Part shown: positions 59,444 to 64,000 of the stretch, in pieces
Layout: the number at the start of each line of letters is the position of its first letter
Position numbering within the stretch: position 1 is the stretch's first letter
From: Paraburkholderia flava
GTDB taxonomy: Bacteria > Pseudomonadota > Gammaproteobacteria > Burkholderiales > Burkholderiaceae
NCBI RefSeq assembly: GCF_004359985.1
Contig: NZ_SMRO01000001.1
Coordinates: forward strand, 992,001-1,056,000
DNA length: 64,000 nucleotides
Direction of reading: 5' to 3'
Notes under the pieces: model-generated
Seen by the model: the letters and a program-made list of their open reading frames with translations, nothing else
Told to the model about the DNA's origin: nothing
Database searches by the model: none
Made by a program: the position numbers and the translations under genes

Positions 59444-60644
59444 AGACAATCTGTCCGAAGCCGACATGGCGCCAGCGATCATCGACGTGCAGGACGCACC
59501 GGATCAGCGCGACCCGCGCAAGGTACGTCGGCGCAACGCGATGTTCGCGGTACTGGCCGCGCTCGTACTGCTTGCGGCGCTCGGGGCCGCGATTGAATGG
59601 CTCGTGTGGGGCCGCTACACGGAAAGCACCGACAACGCCTACGTGACGGGCAACATCGTGCGCATCGCCGCGCGCGCGCCGGGTGTCGTACGCGATGTCG
59701 CGGTCGTCGATACCGAATGCGTGAAGGCGGGCCAGCCGCTCGTGCGACTCGATCAGACCGATGCGCAGATCGCGCTCGAACGCGCGAAGGCCGGCCTCGT
59801 TCAATCCGTGCGGCAAACGCGGCAAACCGGCTTTACGAATTCGATGTACGAAGATGCGGTCCGTGCGCGCACTGCCGATCTCGCGCTCGCGGAACAGGCG
59901 CTGAAAGCGCGTTCGAATGCGCCGTCGGAAGTCGTCTCCGGCGAAGAGTATGCGCGTGCGCAGTCGTCGGTCACGCTTGCGCGTGCGAATCTCGCGGCTG
60001 CTCGCAACCAGCTGGCAGCGGGCCGCGCGGCAACCGGTCCCGCCGACGCGAAGGACAGTCCTGCGGTGGCAGACGCTGCGCAGCAAGTGCGGCTTGCGTA
60101 CGTGAATCTCGCGCACACGACGATCGCCGCGCCGGTCGCCGGTTGCGTCACGCAGCGCTCGGTGCAGATCGGCCAGCCCGTTGCTGCGGGCGCGCAGTTG
60201 ATGGCGGTCGTGCCGCTGTCGCAGTTGTGGATCGAGGCGAATTTCAAGGAAGCGCAGATTCGTCACGTACGTATCGGACAACCGGTGAAGATCGTGTCGG
60301 ACCTGTACGGCTCGGGCGTGGTGTTTCATGGCCGTGTCGAGGGTCTAGCGCCCGGTACGGGTAGCGTGTTCTCGATGCTGCCGCCGCAGAACGCGGCGGG
60401 CAACTGGATCAAAGTCGTGCAGCGTCTGCCGGTGACGATCTCGCTCGTGCCCGCTGAAATTGCGACGCATCCGCTGCCGTTGGGTGTATCGATGGATGTG
60501 TCGGTCGATACGCATGATCGCAGCGGCACGATCACGACATCGGAGCCTTCGCCGCGCATGAAGAGAACGCCTGTCGCCGACGACGACACGATGCAGCAGG
60601 CAGACGGGATCGTCAGTGCGGTGATCGACGGTGCGCAACAATGA
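59436..60644 (+). CDS. EmrA/HlyD-family membrane fusion adaptor
   Basis: A 402-residue periplasmic adaptor with one N-terminal helix (AMFAVLAALVLLAALGAAIE, residues 35-55). The barrel-sandwich start ESTDNAYVTGNIVRIAARAP and lipoyl half VNLAHTTIAAPVAGCVTQRS with SVQIGQPVAAGAQLMAVVP are typical EmrA. An alpha-helical hairpin spans roughly 115-200. It links the MFS pump with the NodT-type channel. Its start overlaps the preceding gene by 8 bases. Confidence 0.92.
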   Translation: MHRDNLSEADMAPAIIDVQDAPDQRDPRKVRRRNAMFAVLAALVLLAALGAAIEWLVWGRYTESTDNAYVTGNIVRIAARAPGVVRDVAVVDTECVKAGQPLVRLDQTDAQIALERAKAGLVQSVRQTRQTGFTNSMYEDAVRARTADLALAEQALKARSNAPSEVVSGEEYARAQSSVTLARANLAAARNQLAAGRAATGPADAKDSPAVADAAQQVRLAYVNLAHTTIAAPVAGCVTQRSVQIGQPVAAGAQLMAVVPLSQLWIEANFKEAQIRHVRIGQPVKIVSDLYGSGVVFHGRVEGLAPGTGSVFSMLPPQNAAGNWIKVVQRLPVTISLVPAEIATHPLPLGVSMDVSVDTHDRSGTITTSEPSPRMKRTPVADDDTMQQADGIVSAVIDGAQQ

Positions 60645-60690
60645 AACTCTTTCGAAGCATGACGGTTCCCCAGCTGGGGAGCAGAACGCG

Positions 60691-61632
60691 ATGACGACAC
60701 TGGGCGCACTGATCGTACTGTTTCATCCGAGCGCGGAAGAGCTTGCGCATGCGGTGTCGCTACGCAAACATTGCAGCCCGGTGATTGCAATCGACAACTC
60801 GCCGCAACCCGACGCGCAAGCGGCAGCGATACTCGGCGCAGCCGACATGCCGCTTCTGCACGACGGCAACCGCAACGGCATCGCCGGTGCGCTGAATCGC
60901 GGGCTTGCACAGCTTTTCGCAGCGGGCGCCGATGCGGTCGCGCTGTTCGATCAGGACTCGTCCCCGCCGCCCGAATACTTCGACGTGATGCGCGACATGT
61001 GCGACGAACTCGGTGCCAAACCGTTCATGCTCGGGCCGCGCATCTACGACGATAACGAAAAGCGCTTTCTGCCGGAGATCGTTATCGATGGGCTGCTAGT
61101 ACGTCGTCTGCGACTGGAGCCCGGTGCTCGCGCACAGCGTTGCTCGTTTCTGATTTCGTCGGGATGTGTGGTGTCGCGGCGTGCATTCGAGACGCTGGGC
61201 ACCTTTGTCGAATCGCTTTTTATCGATCACGTCGATACCGAATACTGTTTTCGCGCATTGGCGCATGACGTGCCGCTGTATGTGATCCCGCAGCTCGTGC
61301 TGCCGCATAGAATCGGCAACAAGCGACGGCATCAGTTGGGGCCGTTCATGCTGACGTCGGAGAATCATGCGCCTGCACGCAGGTACTACACCGCGCGCAA
61401 CGCGATGTACATCGCGATGAAGTATGGGATGCGGTTTCCGGTCGCGTTCAGTCCGAATCTGTGGACAATATGGCAAGCGTTGCAGGTTTTGCTGTTCGAA
61501 GCGGATAAGGTCACGAAGCTGCGAAGTATTTTTATGGGCGTCGCGGATGGGTTGTTTGGGCAGCTTGGGCCGATCGAGACGGCACGGCCTGGGTTGGCGG
61601 CGTGGCTGGCGCAGCGGGTTCGGCGGGGATAA
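60691..61632 (+). CDS. rhlC: Rhamnosyltransferase 2 RhlC
   Basis: A 313-residue family 2 (GT-A) rhamnosyltransferase that adds the second rhamnose to mono-rhamnolipid. It begins MTTLGALIVLFHPSAEELAH, has the donor segment VIAIDNSPQPD, NRNGIAGALNRGLAQLFAAG and DQDSSPPPEYFDVM, then FLISSGCVVSRRAFETLGTF and FIDHVDTEYCFRAL. GGGGAG lies 9 bases upstream of the ATG. Presence of RhlC predicts di-rhamnolipid products. A hairpin follows the gene. Confidence 0.93.
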   Translation: MTTLGALIVLFHPSAEELAHAVSLRKHCSPVIAIDNSPQPDAQAAAILGAADMPLLHDGNRNGIAGALNRGLAQLFAAGADAVALFDQDSSPPPEYFDVMRDMCDELGAKPFMLGPRIYDDNEKRFLPEIVIDGLLVRRLRLEPGARAQRCSFLISSGCVVSRRAFETLGTFVESLFIDHVDTEYCFRALAHDVPLYVIPQLVLPHRIGNKRRHQLGPFMLTSENHAPARRYYTARNAMYIAMKYGMRFPVAFSPNLWTIWQALQVLLFEADKVTKLRSIFMGVADGLFGQLGPIETARPGLAAWLAQRVRRG

Positions 61633-61673
61633 GTTCTGTTAGTCGCTGGGCAAGCGAGCGCCTGCAAAGAAAA

Positions 61674-61704
61674 CGCCGCAAACCTTGTGAGCCCGCGGCG
61701 CTTT
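61674..61704 (+). terminator. Terminator after rhlC
   Basis: A 6-base GC stem CGCCGC / GCGGCG with a 15-base loop, flanked by AAAA on the left and CTTTT on the right, between converging genes. It can act for both directions. Confidence 0.65.
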
Positions 61705-61730
61705 TCCAACAGCCTTCCGTGCAATCTACA

Positions 61731-62663
61731 TCAGTAGTCCCACTGCACCGGCACGAAGCGGAAGCCCTTTCCATTCTTCGCAATGTGACCAATCGACGGA
61801 AACGCGACGTGCGCTGCGGCCAGCATAGCGCCCGTTTCAGCGGCTTCGTTGAACAGCGCGATACGCACATCCACCGCCGCTTCGGGATCGTGCTCGAAGC
61901 CGTTTTGCCAATCGGGATGATCGAAGTTGACTTCGAAAATCGCGTCGCCGACGAAGGTCAGTTTCTCGCCTTTCGAGGCGACGTCCACGACGCAGTGCCC
62001 CGGCGTGTGCCCACCCGTCACGCGTGCCGATACGCCCGCCGCGACTTCAACGGTCTGATCGAACTGCACGATGTTTTCGCTGTAGAGCGTCACGAATTTT
62101 TCGGCGGCCTTGCGGAGCGCGGGGGGAACCGCTTCCGGCATCACCGTCTTGCTGAAGTCCGGATTTTTCCAGAATTCCACCTCGGCGGCCGACACGTGAA
62201 CGCGCACGTCCGGGCGCAGCCTGGCCTTCACGCCATCGACGTTCAACCCGCCGACGTGGTCCATATGCATGTGCGTAATCACGATGTCGGTGATCGCGGC
62301 CAGGTCGATGCCGGCTGTTTCCAGACGCATCACCGATCGACCGGCGCGCGTAAAGTACTCGAAGCCTTCGCCCACGCCCGAGTCGACCAGGATCACACGG
62401 TCGCCGCTGCGCATCAGCGCGATATTCAGCGCCCAGTCGAACGTGTCGCGTTGCAGGAAGCGACCGTCGAACCATTCGTTGCGGTCCACTTCGCTCACGT
62501 TGGTGGACATGGTGGAGGTCGGCAACGGCAACACGCCATCGCTGATCAGCACGACGTCGACGTCACCGACGCGCACGGCGTAGCGGGATGACACCAGTTC
62601 GCCCGAACCTTCCTTTCCAAGGTTAGAGACGACCGGCTTCACATTGCGGGTTGTTGCGCTCAT
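61731..62663 (-). CDS. MBL-fold metallo-hydrolase
   Basis: A 310-residue metallo-beta-lactamase fold enzyme. The metal motif is THMHMDHVGG (His131, His133, Asp135, His136), with HTPGHCVVD and FVGDAIF supplying later ligands. DWALNIALMRSGDRVILVDS is typical of the small-molecule hydrolase branch that includes AHL lactonases and related enzymes. No signal peptide. The ATG at 62663 is preferred over an in-frame TTG two codons earlier. It converges on rhlC. Substrate unknown; lactonase activity is a guess from the fold. Confidence 0.85.
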   Translation of the reverse strand: MSATTRNVKPVVSNLGKEGSGELVSSRYAVRVGDVDVVLISDGVLPLPTSTMSTNVSEVDRNEWFDGRFLQRDTFDWALNIALMRSGDRVILVDSGVGEGFEYFTRAGRSVMRLETAGIDLAAITDIVITHMHMDHVGGLNVDGVKARLRPDVRVHVSAAEVEFWKNPDFSKTVMPEAVPPALRKAAEKFVTLYSENIVQFDQTVEVAAGVSARVTGGHTPGHCVVDVASKGEKLTFVGDAIFEVNFDHPDWQNGFEHDPEAAVDVRIALFNEAAETGAMLAAAHVAFPSIGHIAKNGKGFRFVPVQWDY

Positions 62664-62994
62664 CTTCAATATGGTCCTGTCAATTGATTGGGGGAGCGAC
62701 GCGGGGTGGCGCGGTTCACTATCGTGACCGCGAATTTCGCGCGCTTCGCTTTGCTTGCGTTTCGATCGACCGTGCGACGGATTCTAGTCGGCGGAAGCGA
62801 ACGCCAGTAGCGTCCTGAAGGCGCTCACCGTGTTGTCCGCACGGCAACAATCAGGACGCCTGGTAATCGCAGGGCAACGCGTGTGACAGGCTTATCTAAC
62901 GCATGGGCATTGATCGCGATCTGCTCGCTTGCGATTCCCACCGCGAGCGGGCCGGCTGGAGGTTTCACGTGAGGCGGACCTGGCCTTGATTGCC
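62664..62994. other. Intergenic region, nothing recognised
   Basis: About 330 bases upstream of the MBL gene without a supported gene or repeat. It must hold the MBL gene promoter. No clear operator seen. Confidence 0.4.
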
Positions 62995-63117
62995 CTAGTG
63001 CTCATCAGGCTCTTGCCCGTTTTCGGCTAGCAGATCGGATAACTCAGAGGGAGACAGCCGCTTCATTTTATTTTCGAACTTCCGATCATATTGTCGATCG
63101 TTCGGCTCTGCAGTCAT
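62995..63117 (-). CDS. Possible 40-residue acidic protein
   Basis: A short open frame encoding MTAEPNDRQYDRKFENKMKR then LSPSELSDLLAENGQEPDEH: a charged helical start followed by an acidic tail. Only a weak GAGATCGAG site precedes the ATG. Codon use is not atypical. No family recognised. It may be real because it forms a smooth amphipathic, charged helix, but evidence is thin. Confidence 0.35.
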   Translation of the reverse strand: MTAEPNDRQYDRKFENKMKRLSPSELSDLLAENGQEPDEH

Positions 63118-63169
63118 GTCTCGATCTCGCGCTGCGCCCGACACTGCATCGCAAACCCAATAGCCTCAC

Positions 63170-63550
63170 TCATGTTTTACGTGCCGAGCCAGCGAAAAAC
63201 TGCGCGGCGGCAGGCGCATACAAAAAATAAAACATGATTCCGTCAATAACCAATACTGGAAGAATCAGAGATGGCAAACCAAGAGTTGAGAGCTTGATAC
63301 CGGAGATCATGAGCGTCACCGCCCTGTTAGCAACGAAGAGAATGCGTGCCAGGCGAGAGCCTTTAAGCATCCACAGTCCGCATAAAATATCTGCACCGAT
63401 AGAAAGGATGTTGATCACAGCCGCCAGTACCCCACTGTCATCTGCCGCAAGCAATTGCGGTTTTTCCGCGGCCATCAGTAGCGTCACTATGCCGAAGCCA
63501 ACAGCGATCCAGGAGATTATGGTGACGGAAAGCGGCCGTTTAAGATTCAT
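63170..63550 (-). CDS. Small integral membrane protein, four helices
   Basis: A 126-residue protein with four hydrophobic segments: VTIISWIAVGFGIVTLLMAA, VLAAVINILSIGADILCGLW, ILFVANRAVTLMISGIKLST and LPVLVIDGIMFYFLYAPAAA. It has no recognised motif; the form resembles small DoxX-like or DUF-type membrane proteins. GC is lower than average for the window. Function unknown. Confidence 0.65.
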   Translation of the reverse strand: MNLKRPLSVTIISWIAVGFGIVTLLMAAEKPQLLAADDSGVLAAVINILSIGADILCGLWMLKGSRLARILFVANRAVTLMISGIKLSTLGLPSLILPVLVIDGIMFYFLYAPAAAQFFAGSARKT

Positions 63551-63964
63551 GATCTAGTCGAGGGTAAGGTCTGTCAGAGATATGCGACCTATTGACCTAA
63601 CACATGCAACACCGGCAAGCGCGCATTCGAAAAACGGTGAGCTCATATCCCCCGCTCGCCACCATCTTGTCGCTGCCGCATGAGCTTCATGGGGTGAACG
63701 ATCCAGGCACCCATGTCGAACGTCTCAATCAGTCGGCAGACTACCAGTCATCCGATCGAAAAGCAGCCATTCTCATGCATTACCAGCGCGTCACAGCAGG
63801 CAGTCACCCACCTCCCGATTTACCCGAATCAACCAGCACAATCGCTGCACCGCAAAATCACGCGCTCTCGCAGGCAGCACAATGCGTCACCCACGATGTC
63901 GCCACGTTCCGTTACTGCGCCGCACTACCCGGCCTTCCTTGACACCCTTCCTCCACCCTGCTGT
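63551..63964. other. Right-edge intergenic region
   Basis: About 414 bases without a supported gene. A plus-strand open frame from 63604 lacks a ribosome site and has no family-like sequence. It leads to the LysR-type site at 63965. Confidence 0.4.
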
Positions 63965-63989
63965 ACTAAATAAACCAAAGTGATTTAGT
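63965..63989. promoter_or_regulatory. LysR-type box at the right edge
   Basis: ACTAAAT-N11-ATTTAGT, a perfect 7-base inverted repeat with an 11-base spacer, containing T-N11-A. Such sites lie upstream of LysR genes or their divergent targets; the gene is probably beyond the window. Confidence 0.55.
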
Positions 63990-64000
63990 CCAAACTGCCA

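Noticed and set aside
63604..63942. A 112-codon plus-strand open frame near the right edge
   Set aside because: Low-complexity polar composition without a ribosome site or recognised fold.

Overview
The window is GC-rich chromosomal DNA that looks like a Burkholderiales genome, most likely Paraburkholderia or Burkholderia. The evidence is the high GC and codon use, the OmpC-type porins, the leucine-catabolism (liu) genes with a divergent TetR regulator, a DUF3138 outer-membrane protein, and a Burkholderia-type rhamnolipid operon with transporter genes between rhlB and rhlC. I saw no rRNA, tRNA, CRISPR array, phage or insertion sequence. Species cannot be assigned from the sequence alone.

Layout. 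0-2.7 kb: the start of a liu leucine/isovalerate operon (liuA, partial liuB) on the minus strand and a divergent TetR regulator, with tandem hairpins and operator-like sites between. 2.7-6.8 kb: a large CheB-CheR-PAS-kinase-receiver hybrid. 7-12.7 kb: small proteins, two small Gly-rich secreted proteins, a three-gene operon (acyl-CoA dehydrogenase-like, NodS-like methyltransferase, family-2 glycosyltransferase) and mscL. 12.7-21.4 kb: a minus-strand run of porin, secreted hydrolase, MHS-type transporter, cytoplasmic paralogue of the hydrolase, AIDA-type autotransporter, its O-heptosyltransferase and a 46-residue membrane protein. A LysR gene diverges from the porin.

22.5-28.6 kb: single genes (thioredoxin-like, Cys-rich secreted protein, LysE exporter, second porin), a MarR-MFS pair and a low-GC lipoprotein. 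28.8-45.4 kb: a polyamine-utilisation region. Agmatinase, aldehyde dehydrogenase and a PuuR-like repressor lie on the minus strand. spuA-spuB-spuC, a putrescine ABC transporter (binding protein, ATPase, two permeases), a DUF3138 porin-like protein and two PuuB-type oxidases lie on the plus strand. Together they could make putrescine from agmatine, import it, and degrade it by both the gamma-glutamyl route and direct transamination. 45.5-48 kb: a DUF2891 protein and an MFS transporter.

48-52.4 kb: a tightly overlapping minus-strand operon of a TAXI-like membrane protein, a methyltransferase, a binding-protein/permease fusion and a second permease, with no ATPase gene. 52.4-53.6 kb: a long AT-rich non-coding leader. 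53.6-61.6 kb: a rhamnolipid operon, rhlA - isoprenylcysteine-methyltransferase-like gene - rhlB - DHA2 MFS pump - NodT outer-membrane lipoprotein - EmrA adaptor - rhlC. The methyltransferase between rhlA and rhlB is the most interesting single gene because it suggests a carboxyl-methylated lipid or rhamnolipid. 61.7-64 kb: an MBL-fold hydrolase, two small genes and a LysR-type site at the right edge.
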